A stretch of DNA of 59,175 nt, taken from Shewanella xiamenensis (GTDB lineage Bacteria > Pseudomonadota > Gammaproteobacteria > Enterobacterales > Shewanellaceae). A program made the translations under genes and the position numbers. The notes beneath the pieces are model-generated. The model saw only the letters and a list, made by a program, of their open reading frames with translations. It had not been told where the DNA came from and ran no database searches. This document shows, piece by piece, positions 21,184-30,043 of the stretch (within the stretch, counting starts at the first letter, position 1; each line of letters begins with the position of its first letter). The stretch is from NCBI RefSeq assembly GCF_014647135.1, contig NZ_BMOP01000023.1, positions 1,242-60,416 on the forward strand, in the 5' to 3' direction.

Positions 21184-21642
21184 TTAGAGTGAAAAATCCG
21201 CCAGACGCTCGTTGTTAGCAAGCTCCTCGCTTCGAATCGTTTCCTGACACTCATCAATTTGCTGCAGCCAAGCTTGCTCATCCCACAGCTCAAATTTGTT
21301 TAACTGTCCCACCAGCATGATGCGCTTATCTAAATTGGCATACTGCCTTAGCGGTGGTGGCAGTAATATGCGTCCGTTGCTATCGAGCTCCACCTCATGG
21401 GCATAGCCCAGCAACATGCGCTTAAGGGATCGTTGGGTTTTATCTGTATCCGAAAGCTTGAGCAACTTAGCTTCAATCAACTCCCATTCGTGGAGGGGAT
21501 AAAGGAGCAAACACGCAGATTGAATATCGACTGTGATGACGATGCGGCTCTGGTGCTCTAGTTGCAAAGGTTCGCGGTATCGCACTGGAATAGCGATCCG
21601 TCCCTTTGTATCTAAGTTGATAGCACTGGCTCCACGAAACAC
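21184..21642 (-). CDS. mraZ: Transcriptional regulator MraZ
   Basis: DNA-binding regulator of the dcw cluster; it assembles into ring-shaped multimers and binds repeated sites in front of its own gene. The 152 residues hold two AbrB/SpoVT-like halves, the first with LDTKGRIAIPVRYRE and the second with ELDSNGRILLPPPLRQY. It is the first gene of the cluster and sits directly behind a three-copy operator with 10-bp spacing, as expected for autoregulation. Confidence 0.97.
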   Translation of the reverse strand: MFRGASAINLDTKGRIAIPVRYREPLQLEHQSRIVITVDIQSACLLLYPLHEWELIEAKLLKLSDTDKTQRSLKRMLLGYAHEVELDSNGRILLPPPLRQYANLDKRIMLVGQLNKFELWDEQAWLQQIDECQETIRSEELANNERLADFSL

Positions 21643-21670
21643 GCTAATTCATCCTATCCTTTGCTTTTTG

Positions 21671-21700
21671 ATCCACAAATATCCACTATTTCCCACAAAT
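21671..21700 (-). promoter_or_regulatory. MraZ operator: three 10-bp repeats
   Basis: Minus strand reads GTGGGAAATA, GTGGATATTT, GTGGATCAAA-like units: three copies of GTGGR spaced exactly 10 bp apart, ending 29 bp before the mraZ start. MraZ is known to bind closely spaced TGGGN-type repeats upstream of its gene, so autorepression is the natural reading. Two of the three copies have A in place of the third G. Confidence 0.7.
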
Positions 21701-21704
21701 GCTA

Positions 21705-21734
21705 AGTTTAGGGATAGTCGACAAGCATTGTCAA
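21705..21734 (-). promoter_or_regulatory. Promoter of the dcw cluster (mraZ)
   Basis: Minus-strand TTGACA (21729-21734), an 18-bp spacer and TAAACT (21705-21710) lie immediately upstream of the MraZ operator repeats, so bound MraZ would block the initiating polymerase. Confidence 0.6.
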
Positions 21735-22030
21735 GGGATGGGATCCTTTTATAAAGCCAGTCGGCAAGCGGGTTAGCAGCATGTTGACCCCATAACTTAG
21801 CGACAATGTTTTGACAAAATGAGCAGCTTAAAATCAGCTAAACGGTGGAAACCATAGAAATAAAAAGCGGACAAAAAAACAGCAGCCTTTTGCTTTCAGG
21901 CAGTTGCAATGAAATTTCTGCCACAAAATTTCGGTAAATGTGGGATTTTCCTCATAGGTAAATCACGCTAGACTCACAACGCGTAACAAAACAAACCTAA
22001 AATTAACCTTTTTGTGATCCCGTGAAGTGT

Positions 22031-22065
22031 AAAATTTCAGCATAAATAGCTGAAATTTTATTTTT
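22031..22065 (+). repeat. Perfect palindrome in the leader of the PepSY operon
   Basis: AAAATTTCAGC (22031-22041) and GCTGAAATTTT (22049-22059) flank a 7-bp spacer and are followed by ATTTTT. It resembles a weak, AT-rich Rho-independent terminator on the plus strand, yet no plus-strand gene lies upstream. It may be an operator or a leader attenuator for the genes starting at 22135. The rest of 21735-22134 shows only AT-rich sequence. Confidence 0.5.
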
Positions 22066-22134
22066 GGTTGTAGATTTATTCTGCAATTAGGTGAGTATTT
22101 TTATTTCACGATTGCGAGGAAGATCAAAACTCCC

Positions 22135-22869
22135 ATGGGATTAACTCAAAATAAATCGCCTATGACCGCAACTCAGATCCGCACCTACCACAAATGGTTT
22201 GCACTCCTCGCCGCCTTTCAATTGTTAATATGGATTGCAACAGGTGCATATATGGTATGGATGGATATCGAGTTTATCCGTGGCAAACCTCTGGCAAACA
22301 AGAACAATGCCGCAATTTTCCATGTGGAAGCTCCCGCTTATAGCTTGACGGATTTCATCAAAACTCACCCAGATGCAACAGAAATCAATTTATATGCTCA
22401 CCAAAGCACACTCTTTTATAGCGCCAAAATAGCGGGGAAATTACAGCGTTTTAGCACTGTGACGGGAGAATTATTACCCCTCTTAAATCAACAACAAGCA
22501 CTCGACACCGCTCAGCAACTATACACGGGCAAGGCTAAGATCATCCATTCAACACTCCACCAGCAAACAGCACCGAATGAAATCTCCCTCCGCGCATTAC
22601 CTGTATGGCAGTTGGAGTTGGACGATGCAATGAACTCGACACTCTATATCTCCGCGGTCACAGGACAATTGGTCAGCGCTCGACATAATTACTGGCGGCT
22701 GTTCGATATAATGTGGATGCTGCACATTATGGACTACAAGACTCGGGAGAATGTGCAGAACCCGTTACTCACGGTAATGAGTACACTCGCCCTATTGACC
22801 GCACTCTTTGGTATCGCGTTGAGCTATATCAGTTTTCGCAATACTAACTCCCAAGAGGAGCCAAAATGA
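22135..22869 (+). CDS. PepSY-domain inner-membrane protein
   Basis: The 244-residue protein has an N-terminal cytoplasmic stretch, a membrane helix at about 20-42 starting YHKWFALL, a periplasmic PepSY-like region, and a second helix near the C-terminus. Conserved His residues sit in YHKW and in MLHIMDYK, the pattern of the PepSY_TM family, where such His residues may bind haem. The next gene is a clear paralogue (HKW...QLLIWI.TG and MLH.MDY), overlapping by 4 bp in ATGA. The pair probably forms one membrane redox complex. The exact function is not known; ferric-reductase-like electron transfer is one possibility. Confidence 0.85.
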   Translation: MGLTQNKSPMTATQIRTYHKWFALLAAFQLLIWIATGAYMVWMDIEFIRGKPLANKNNAAIFHVEAPAYSLTDFIKTHPDATEINLYAHQSTLFYSAKIAGKLQRFSTVTGELLPLLNQQQALDTAQQLYTGKAKIIHSTLHQQTAPNEISLRALPVWQLELDDAMNSTLYISAVTGQLVSARHNYWRLFDIMWMLHIMDYKTRENVQNPLLTVMSTLALLTALFGIALSYISFRNTNSQEEPK

Positions 22870-23939
22870 GCTTCTCAAACAAACGGAATGCTGAGAGTAA
22901 ACGCCATATCAGTTTAGTGATGCAAACTCTACACAAATGGCTATCACTTATTGTTGGCCTGCAACTGTTGATTTGGATCGTAACAGGACTGGCCTTTAAC
23001 CTGATTGACGAGCGTTTTTTCGATGCGAACCCATATCGCACTACGCATCAAACAGCGAGTCCCACTACTGCACTCGCCCCCACGGCTAATCTACTGCAAC
23101 AATATCAAGCAGAAGGCATTATCGAGCTTAAGTTGACTTCAGTGCTTAGCCGCGCAGTGTATGCCCTCACAACAACTCAGCAAAACCGCTGGTTTTGGGC
23201 CGACTCACTCCAACCGCTATCCTTGCATGATGCCGAGATACTCGCTATTGCCAAACAGAGTTACTCAGGCCCTGGTGAACTCAGCGCACCGCAAATCCTC
23301 ACCCATGAAACGCCATTCGACGCCAGTGGCCCAGTTGCTATGCTGACAGCCGCGGACAAAGTAGGCACTCGGATTTATATCGATACAGCCTCGGGCCTGA
23401 TTCTTGCCCACCAAAATCGCCAATCGGATCTTAAAGATCTGCTCTTTATGCTGCATTTTATGGATTATGCTCCCGATAATGGCATTGGTTTTAACCACGT
23501 ATTGGTACAACTTGTCAGCATTGCCGCGCTGTTATTAGGTCTTTCGGGGATTTACATCCTTGGGCATAAATTCCATCAAGGTCAGTTATCACTCCCTTTC
23601 TTTAGACGCAAGGCCGCAACAGGAAAACTGGCGCTTTATACTCAGGACAATCAGCCTCTTGCTGAATTTACCGAGCTCAATGGCACTTATTTAGAAAGCA
23701 TTAATCGAGGGAGTGAAAGGCTAAGAACCCAATGTGGCGGTGGCGGACGCTGCGGCCTGTGTAAACTAAGGTTTGTCGAGCAGGCGCCCAGTCCCAATGA
23801 TTATGATCTGGATAAACTCACCACAGCAGAGCTTGAACAGGGCATTCGCCTAAGCTGCCAACACAAGGCCAGCCCTAGCAAACTTGCACTCGTCACTAAG
23901 GCGCAACACAGATATTGGCCAAAGTCAGAGTGCCAGTAG
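22866..23939 (+). CDS. PepSY membrane protein fused to a [2Fe-2S] ferredoxin domain
   Basis: The 357 residues split in two. Residues 1-240 repeat the architecture of the preceding gene: helix with LHKWLSLIVGLQLLIWIVTG (His23), periplasmic part, MLHFMDY (His197), His211, and a helix at about 213-233. Residues 250-355 are a plant-type [2Fe-2S] domain with ligands Cys290, Cys296, Cys299 (C-x5-C-x2-C, as CGGGGRCGLC) and Cys331. No flavin or NAD(P)H domain is visible, so electrons must come from another protein. AGAGGAGCC provides a strong ribosome-binding site. The fusion points to transmembrane electron transfer between an iron-sulfur donor and a membrane haem. Confidence 0.9.
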   Translation: MSFSNKRNAESKRHISLVMQTLHKWLSLIVGLQLLIWIVTGLAFNLIDERFFDANPYRTTHQTASPTTALAPTANLLQQYQAEGIIELKLTSVLSRAVYALTTTQQNRWFWADSLQPLSLHDAEILAIAKQSYSGPGELSAPQILTHETPFDASGPVAMLTAADKVGTRIYIDTASGLILAHQNRQSDLKDLLFMLHFMDYAPDNGIGFNHVLVQLVSIAALLLGLSGIYILGHKFHQGQLSLPFFRRKAATGKLALYTQDNQPLAEFTELNGTYLESINRGSERLRTQCGGGGRCGLCKLRFVEQAPSPNDYDLDKLTTAELEQGIRLSCQHKASPSKLALVTKAQHRYWPKSECQ

Positions 23940-24032
23940 AGTGTCGCGCATAGGCTTCAATCGGCGTATAGTCTAAATATTGAGCAGCCCCTGCCGATAA
24001 AGGGTTAAGTGGTCATAAACCAAGGAGGCGCT

Positions 24033-24350
24033 ATGAGTGGATTGGACAGTCTTTACGCTATGCTGGCTCAGCCAGTAAAACCCGTATTAACCCCAAAGCG
24101 GATCGTTGATCAGGTGAGCAGTGCCACCGCCAATGCGCCCGATAGCCATGAAACGCCGCAGTCGCAATTGCCACCCACCTTAGATGCGAAAGTCAGAGAA
24201 AGACGTAAACAGGATAATGCCAGTCGCAATAAAAAACGCCGCGCAGCGGACAAACAAGATTTAAAAGAAGGAAAAGTACTTGAAGTCACTGACGATACCG
24301 CTGACACAGCGCAGCCAGCTAACAAACATATTATCGATATCGAAGTTTAA
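24033..24350 (+). CDS. Small charged protein of unknown function
   Basis: Not recognised. The 105-residue product starts MSGLDSLYAMLAQPVKP and has a Pro/Ser/Thr-rich middle and a strongly basic stretch (VRERRKQDNASRNKKRRAADKQDL) before an acidic tail. No signal peptide or membrane helix. The ATG at 24033 is chosen because AAGGAGG lies 6 bp before it; the frame opens 24 bp earlier without such a site. It stands alone, 93 bp after the PepSY pair and convergent with glpK. Composition suggests a disordered, possibly nucleic-acid-associated protein, but this is only a guess. Confidence 0.7.
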   Translation: MSGLDSLYAMLAQPVKPVLTPKRIVDQVSSATANAPDSHETPQSQLPPTLDAKVRERRKQDNASRNKKRRAADKQDLKEGKVLEVTDDTADTAQPANKHIIDIEV

Positions 24351-24370
24351 CGTGCTGGCCCTTAAATAAG

Positions 24371-24400
24371 TAAGGCGCAACCTTAGGATGCGCCTTATGT
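24371..24400. terminator. Bidirectional terminator between the small gene and glpK
   Basis: TAAGGCGCA (24371-24379) and TGCGCCTTA (24389-24397) form a 9-bp stem with a 9-nt loop between two convergent genes. The downstream tail is TGTGTTTT on the plus strand and CTTATTTA on the minus, so it is weak in both directions. Confidence 0.6.
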
Positions 24401-24419
24401 GTTTTAAGCCTAAACGAAA

Positions 24420-25904
24420 CTAAGAACGCGTTCTTGCCACCGCATCTTGCCAACCAGCGTATAACTGCTCCCTTTTACTCACATCAATATTCGGTTTGAA
24501 GTGTTTATCGATACAGGCCTTATGCTCCAGCTCAGTTACCGAGTGCCAAAATCCAACGGCCAGCCCTGCTAAGAATGCCGCACCCAAAGCGGTCGTTTCA
24601 CAAACACTCGGCCGTAACACTTCAACATCGGTAATATCTGCTTGAAATTGCATTAAAAAGTCATTTGCGACCGCGCCACCATCCACTTTCAAACGCTTTA
24701 GGCTGACGCCACTGTCTTTGATCATGGCATCGAGCAAATCCTTGCTCTGGTAGGCAATCGACTCTAATGCCGCGCGGATAATATGATTACGGTTAGCACC
24801 GCGCGTTAATCCAAATAATGCACCACGGGCATTGGGGTCCCAATAGGGTGCGCCGAGCCCCACAAAAGCGGGGACTAAATACACCCCATTAGTATCCGCC
24901 ACTTTAGAGGCAAAATATTCGGTATCGCTGGCGTCGCGAATAAGTCCCAGCTCATCCCGCAACCATTGAATAGTCGCACCGCCCATAAATACTGAGCCTT
25001 CGAGGGCGTAGTTCACTTCACCTTGCGCACCTACCGCCACTGTGGTTAATAAACCATGGGATGAACGCACGGCGTTGTTACCTGTGTTCATCAGCAAAAA
25101 GCAGCCTGTACCATAAGTGTTTTTGGCCATTCCCGGCTCAACACAGAGCTGGCCAAAGAGCGCCGCCTGTTGATCGCCCGCAATCCCCGCCAGTGGAATT
25201 TCACTGCCCTCACCGGCAATACGGGTTGTGCCATAGACACTGCAGGAAGGTTTTACTTCGGGCAACATGGCGGCAGGAATATCGAGCGCCTCAAGCAGCT
25301 TACTATCCCAACTCAAGCTATGGATGTTAAACAGCAACGTGCGAGCGGCGTTGGTGGGATCGGTCACATGCACTTTGCCTTCCGTGAGTTTCCACAGTAA
25401 CCAAGTGTCAACCGTACCAAATAACAGTTCACCTCGTTTGGCCTTCGCACGTGCATCCGGCACATTATCTAAGATCCATTTGATCTTAGTGCCTGAAAAA
25501 TAAGGATCGAGTAAAAGGCCGGTATTCTCACGCACATAATCTTCTAAGCCGTGCGCTTTCAGTTGCTCACAGATCTCAGCGCTGCGGCGACACTGCCAGA
25601 CAATGGCATTGTAAACCGGTTTACCGGTTGCCTTTTCCCAAACAACGGTGGTTTCCCGCTGATTGGTAATACCAATCGCCGCCACTTCATCGCTGTGAAT
25701 CCCCGCTCGAGCCAACGACTCAATAAGCACTGAACTTTGGCTTGCCCAAATCTCCATTGGATCGTGTTCAACCCAGCCGGGATTAGGATAAAGTTGAGTA
25801 AACTCCCGCTGTGAAACACTGACAATATTGGCATCGTGGTCAAACACAATCGCTCTTGAGCTGGTTGTGCCTTGATCTAGGGCCACCACATATTTCTTTT
25901 GCAC
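24420..25904 (-). CDS. glpK: Glycerol kinase
   Basis: FGGY-family kinase that phosphorylates glycerol to sn-glycerol 3-phosphate, trapping it in the cell. The 494 residues start [20 protein letters not shown], with the phosphate-1 motif [21 protein letters not shown] and [13 protein letters not shown] are GlpK signatures. The start is GTG at 25904 with GGAAGGAAA upstream. No glpF transporter or glpD dehydrogenase is adjacent, so this is a stand-alone gene here. Confidence 0.97.
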   Translation of the reverse strand: MQKKYVVALDQGTTSSRAIVFDHDANIVSVSQREFTQLYPNPGWVEHDPMEIWASQSSVLIESLARAGIHSDEVAAIGITNQRETTVVWEKATGKPVYNAIVWQCRRSAEICEQLKAHGLEDYVRENTGLLLDPYFSGTKIKWILDNVPDARAKAKRGELLFGTVDTWLLWKLTEGKVHVTDPTNAARTLLFNIHSLSWDSKLLEALDIPAAMLPEVKPSCSVYGTTRIAGEGSEIPLAGIAGDQQAALFGQLCVEPGMAKNTYGTGCFLLMNTGNNAVRSSHGLLTTVAVGAQGEVNYALEGSVFMGGATIQWLRDELGLIRDASDTEYFASKVADTNGVYLVPAFVGLGAPYWDPNARGALFGLTRGANRNHIIRAALESIAYQSKDLLDAMIKDSGVSLKRLKVDGGAVANDFLMQFQADITDVEVLRPSVCETTALGAAFLAGLAVGFWHSVTELEHKACIDKHFKPNIDVSKREQLYAGWQDAVARTRS

Positions 25905-26190
25905 TGTTATTTCCTTCCATTACACCAAGCAGAAATCAGAGAAGCGATGCAAGACATTCCACTCGGGATTTATCATGGGATTGAATATATTCGTAATAAT
26001 CCCGCTTGACCAGCGCTCTATAAATCAGAGCACCATCCCAACTAATTGATAAAAAGCATTGTAATTCGATTGCAAAAAATGACATTCCTTCTACGCTTAA
26101 GTCATTAGAAAAATCTAATTGACCATATTTAGATAACACAAAGACCAAGGTAGGTTGTTTGTTAACAATATCGATTTGAAGGAATAGATA

Positions 26191-27477
26191 ATGAAAAAAA
26201 TCATTGTGATTGGGGCGGGATTAGGTGGCGTATCAGTGTCATTTGAACTCAAACAACGACTACCCTCCGATTGTGAAATCGGCGTGATAAGTGAGGGCAC
26301 TGATTTTCAATTTGTGCCTTCTAATCCTTGGGTCGCCCTCGGTGAACGTACACGTGAAGACATTAGCCTACCCATTGGGACTTACTTGGCTAAACGCAAA
26401 ATAAGTTATTCGGGTGAAGGTGTTACCCATATAGACCCACTCAACAAAAAGCTCACTTTAGGGGATGGTACAACAAATAATTACGACTATTTAGTCATCT
26501 GCACAGGCCCTAAACTCGCCTTTGAAAACGTCCCAGGTTCGGGCCCTGAAGGGTTTACTCAATCTATTTGTACCATTGATCACGCCGAAAAAGCCTATGA
26601 ATGCTTTCAACAACTGCTCGCAAAACCCGGCCCAGTGGTAGTAGGCGCATTGCAAGGGGCAAGTTGTTTTGGTCCAGCCTATGAGTATGTGTTATCCCTA
26701 GAAAGCTTATTACGTAAACATAAAGTTCGTCAGCATATCCCTATTACCTTTGTGACCAGTGAGCCCTATGTGGGTCATATGGGGCTCGGTGGCGTTGGGG
26801 ACTCTAAGTCACTTATGGAACATGAATTTAGAGAACGTAGCATCAAGTGGATTTGCAATGCTAAAACAACCCACTTTGAATCAGGTATGGCTTATGTTGA
26901 CGAATTGGATCGAAAGGGCGAAGTAGAATTCCAACATACCTTACCCTTCTCCTTGGCGATGTTTTTACCGCCCTTCAAGGGCAGTGCAGCCATTGCATCG
27001 GTACCTGAGCTATGTAACGAGAAAGGCTTTGTTCTCACCGACTCCTTCCAACGATCACCACGTTACCCAGAAATCTATGCCGCTGGAGTTTGTGTCGCGC
27101 TGCCACCACTGGAAAAAACCCCCGTACCGATTGGCGTACCCAAAACAGGTTTTATGATTGAATCGATGACGACAGCAATTGTGGATAACATCCTTGCGAA
27201 CCTAAAAGGAGAGCCACCACAAACCCACCCAACACTCAACGCCATTTGTTTAGCTGATATGGGAGATAAGGGTGCCGCCTTTGTGGCTCTCCCCCAAAAT
27301 CCTCCCCGCAATGCTAACTGGACATCTATGGGTAAATGGGTACATGTGGCCAAAATTGCCTTTGAGAAATACTTTCTCTACAAAGTCCGCAATGGCACTA
27401 GCGAACCTATTTATGAAAAATATGTACTCGGCAGTTTAGGCATTCACCGCACCCACGAGCCTAAGGAACCGGAATAA
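26191..27477 (+). CDS. Sulfide:quinone oxidoreductase
   Basis: FAD-dependent membrane-associated enzyme expected to oxidise sulfide and pass the electrons to quinone. The 428 residues open with the FAD Rossmann motif IIVIGAGLGGVSVSFEL. Three cysteines used by sulfide:quinone reductases sit at Cys127 (TQSICTIDHAE), Cys159 (GASCFGPAYEY) and Cys353 (NAICLADMGD), the same numbers as in the Rhodobacter enzyme from memory. The late GVPKTGFMIE segment and amphipathic C-terminus are also typical. GAAGGAATAGATA precedes the ATG. The gene is a single transcription unit closed by a strong terminator. Flavocytochrome-c-like or NADH dehydrogenase relatives are alternatives, but they lack this Cys triad. 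Confidence 0.85.
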   Translation: MKKIIVIGAGLGGVSVSFELKQRLPSDCEIGVISEGTDFQFVPSNPWVALGERTREDISLPIGTYLAKRKISYSGEGVTHIDPLNKKLTLGDGTTNNYDYLVICTGPKLAFENVPGSGPEGFTQSICTIDHAEKAYECFQQLLAKPGPVVVGALQGASCFGPAYEYVLSLESLLRKHKVRQHIPITFVTSEPYVGHMGLGGVGDSKSLMEHEFRERSIKWICNAKTTHFESGMAYVDELDRKGEVEFQHTLPFSLAMFLPPFKGSAAIASVPELCNEKGFVLTDSFQRSPRYPEIYAAGVCVALPPLEKTPVPIGVPKTGFMIESMTTAIVDNILANLKGEPPQTHPTLNAICLADMGDKGAAFVALPQNPPRNANWTSMGKWVHVAKIAFEKYFLYKVRNGTSEPIYEKYVLGSLGIHRTHEPKEPE

Positions 27478-27493
27478 CAGATCAGCGTCAGAC

Positions 27494-27523
27494 AAAAAAG
27501 CCCTGAAAATTCAGGGCTTTTTT
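27494..27523. terminator. Bidirectional terminator between SQR and FadL genes
   Basis: A GCCCTGA/TCAGGGC stem flanked by A6 and T6 runs (27494-27523) gives a symmetrical Rho-independent terminator. It serves both convergent genes. Confidence 0.9.
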
Positions 27524-27537
27524 AATCAAACTTGATA

Positions 27538-28887
27538 TTACATCTTGTAGCTCATTTGGATACCAGCTAACCAAACATTACCGCTCGCTTCACCGTTAAA
27601 GTTAACAGTCGCGAGGTTTAACAGATTTTGCTGCTCATTAATTGGCGCATCACCCGTGGCGCGGATATAAGTCAGCGCGAAATCAACATTCAGGTTTTTA
27701 GTTGCCTGATAACCGGCACCAACAGAGAACCACAGACGATCTGAGTCAGGGATAGTCGTTGTACGCCATTCATTAGTTGCCGCCGTTTTATCTAAGGCCA
27801 CACCCGCACGCACTAACCACTCATTGTTCACTTGGTAAGTCGTACCTAAAGCAAAACGCCAGTTATCTTCAAAGTGCTCTTCTTTCACTAAGTCAGACTC
27901 TAAACCACCCTTTGGTTTTACTTCACCAGGGAAGTAAGCCACTAACTGATCGAATACACTCCAATCGGTCCAGTTAACACTGGCGTGCATCGCCCAGTTA
28001 TCCGTTAATTGGTGATAGGACGACAGTTCGGCAAACGCAGGTAACTCAAGGGGTAAATAACCTTCGATTGACAGATTTTGACCACCATCGTAAATCACTC
28101 CTGAAGCATGACCATCTAGATCAAGCTGCACGCCACTGTGGTAAGCCAAACCTAAACGATGGGCAGGGTTAATTTGCCAGCTAGCACCGAGTTGCCAACC
28201 GTAGCCAATGTCATCACCCTTCATGCTTTTGAGTTCAGTGCCACCAGGAGGCAGCATACCAGCTACTTGTGGAGGTAAACCGGGTTTAATTTTATCCACC
28301 CAGCCCGGTAACGAAGCACCGATTTCACCTTCGCCATAAACGATACGCACACCACCACCAACACTGACGGCATCATTGATGCGGTACGCAATGTTTGGAT
28401 TAAACTCAACGGTCGTTACTGATGTCTTGTTACCAAAAATGGCCGCAGCATGGGTCGCTGGCAATTCAGTGGCGAGACCATAGTTAGAGTTTACCGCTAG
28501 ACCCCAAGTCCATTGGTCATTTAACTGATTGGAATAATAGAAGTTAGGTACCAAAGCGTCATCGGCTACGTCGATAGCATCACCGTTCATCACGATTGGA
28601 TTAGGACCAAGCAGAGGCGAGCTTAGGCTTACATCACCTTTTACATCCACATTTGGCATCACATAGATACCACCAGCAGATAACTGGCGACCTTCTAAAT
28701 AGGTCAGCATCGCAGGGTTGCGCGCTTGTGCCGAAGCATTATCCGCCATCGCAGCTTCACCGGCGAAGGCACGGCCTAGGCCAGTTGCTGAGTATTCGGC
28801 AAGTTGAAAACCTGCGGCATGGACTTGAGTCGTTGTACTTAATAGGGCCGCAGTCACAGCCAAAGTCAGAAGACGTTTTTGCATCAT
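27538..28887 (-). CDS. FadL-family outer-membrane transport protein
   Basis: Outer-membrane beta-barrel for uptake of long-chain fatty acids or other hydrophobic compounds. The 449 residues have a signal peptide (MMQKRLLTLAVTAALLS, cleavage after VHA) and the conserved mature N-terminus AGFQLAEYSATGLGRAFAGEAA, which forms the hatch of FadL proteins. NPAMLTYLEGRQLSAGG is the usual NPA motif. The chain alternates strands and ends in Met after YK, with GIQMSYKM as the last strand. An alternative start is one codon later. A CRP-like site lies 190 bp upstream. The ligand cannot be told from sequence, so fadL itself is not asserted. Confidence 0.93.
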   Translation of the reverse strand: MMQKRLLTLAVTAALLSTTTQVHAAGFQLAEYSATGLGRAFAGEAAMADNASAQARNPAMLTYLEGRQLSAGGIYVMPNVDVKGDVSLSSPLLGPNPIVMNGDAIDVADDALVPNFYYSNQLNDQWTWGLAVNSNYGLATELPATHAAAIFGNKTSVTTVEFNPNIAYRINDAVSVGGGVRIVYGEGEIGASLPGWVDKIKPGLPPQVAGMLPPGGTELKSMKGDDIGYGWQLGASWQINPAHRLGLAYHSGVQLDLDGHASGVIYDGGQNLSIEGYLPLELPAFAELSSYHQLTDNWAMHASVNWTDWSVFDQLVAYFPGEVKPKGGLESDLVKEEHFEDNWRFALGTTYQVNNEWLVRAGVALDKTAATNEWRTTTIPDSDRLWFSVGAGYQATKNLNVDFALTYIRATGDAPINEQQNLLNLATVNFNGEASGNVWLAGIQMSYKM

Positions 28888-29066
28888 TATTCTCGAAAAA
28901 TATTATTGTTATCTTGTGCCATTCACGGGATCACAATGGCGCTCACACAAAATAGAGCAAACACTCCATATTGAATGCTCGGCAGTTTACTGATGCAGAA
29001 GATGTTTGCAACAAGCGAGAATAAAACAGATAAAAAAACTAGCCAAAACAATCTAATCAATATTTT

Positions 29067-29084
29067 TAGTGAGGCAAATCACTT
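29067..29084. promoter_or_regulatory. CRP-like site upstream of the FadL gene
   Basis: GTGA-GGCAAA-TCAC (29069-29082) matches the CRP half-sites GTGA-N6-TCAC exactly, though the outer T and A are not conserved. It is about 190 bp before the FadL start, within the 525-bp AT-rich gap 28888-29413. Nothing else coding is seen in that gap apart from the leu terminator at its right end. Confidence 0.45.
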
Positions 29085-29342
29085 TTAAAACAAGAATAAT
29101 CAGTGCATTTCCAAAGATAGATTTGCTGAAAGCATTTTCAAGGCAAGCACCACAAGAGTTAAATTAATTTAAAAACAATAAATTAAATAACATAAAACTC
29201 ATAAACACTTGTAAGCCATTTTATTCATAAAAATTCAGCACAAATCACTATCGATCATTTTCCTTACCATACAGGAAAGTCACCCTTCATTTTAAACTAA
29301 TAAATACAATAAATTACATTTAGCCGCTTAAGCAGAAATAAC

Positions 29343-29373
29343 AAAAACGCCTAGTTTTCGAACTAGGCGTTTA
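29343..29373 (-). terminator. Terminator of the leuABCD operon
   Basis: AAACGCCTAGTT (29345-29356) and AACTAGGCGTTT (29361-29372) form a 12-bp perfect stem with a tetraloop, followed on the minus strand by TTTTTG. It is 41 bp past the leuD stop codon. Confidence 0.9.
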
Positions 29374-29413
29374 AGATTAACATCTATTAAGGTACAAGTG
29401 TTCGCCGAATAGC

Positions 29414-30019
29414 TCAGCGTCGCCAACTTGGGATTTGTGATTCGTATTCGCTGATCTGCGTCCCGTGGGATAAGGTCAATCCAATGGCATCTAATCCATT
29501 CAGCAATTTATGTCGCGCCGACTCGGCCAGTGTAAAGCTAAACTCAGCGCCAGAAGGCGATGTCACCTTACAAGTGGTTAAGTCGACGGTGATTTGTGCG
29601 CCTTCTTCGCTCGCCACCTCATCCATTAACTGACGCACTTCACTCGCGCTAAGCTTCACCGGCAGTAAACCGTTATTGATGGAGTTTCCATAAAAAATAT
29701 CGGCAAAGCTCGGGGCGATAATGGCGCGCAGGCCAAAATCCGCCAATGCCCACGGGGCGTGTTCACGGCTAGAACCACAGCCAAAGTTTTCCTGCGCCAG
29801 CAGAATCGAGGCGCCGCTATAGCGAGGTTTGTTTAGGGTGAACTCAGGGTTTGGCACATCTCCCGCATCATCGAAATAGCGCCAATCGTGAAATAAGTGC
29901 ACGCCGAATCCATCGCGCGTCACCTTAGATAAAAATTGCTTTGGGATAATTTGATCGGTATCGATATTGGCGCTGTCGATCATGACCGCAAGCCCGGTAT
30001 GGCAAGTAAAAGGTTGCAT
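29414..30019 (-). CDS. leuD: Isopropylmalate isomerase small subunit
   Basis: Small (swivel domain) subunit that pairs with LeuC to convert 2-isopropylmalate to 3-isopropylmalate. The 201 residues match the family (E. coli 201). The signature [14 protein letters not shown] at about 17 and [14 protein letters not shown] near 80 place substrate-binding residues. It is last in the leu operon, 24 bp after leuC. Confidence 0.98.
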   Translation of the reverse strand: MQPFTCHTGLAVMIDSANIDTDQIIPKQFLSKVTRDGFGVHLFHDWRYFDDAGDVPNPEFTLNKPRYSGASILLAQENFGCGSSREHAPWALADFGLRAIIAPSFADIFYGNSINNGLLPVKLSASEVRQLMDEVASEEGAQITVDLTTCKVTSPSGAEFSFTLAESARHKLLNGLDAIGLTLSHGTQISEYESQIPSWRR

Positions 30020-30043
30020 TAACTTCTCCTGTTGGGATGACGG

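Noticed and set aside
25936..26148. 70-codon minus-strand frame between glpK and the SQR gene
   Set aside because: It starts at TTG, lacks a Shine-Dalgarno site, and matches nothing I recognise. It could be real, but chance in AT-rich sequence is as likely.
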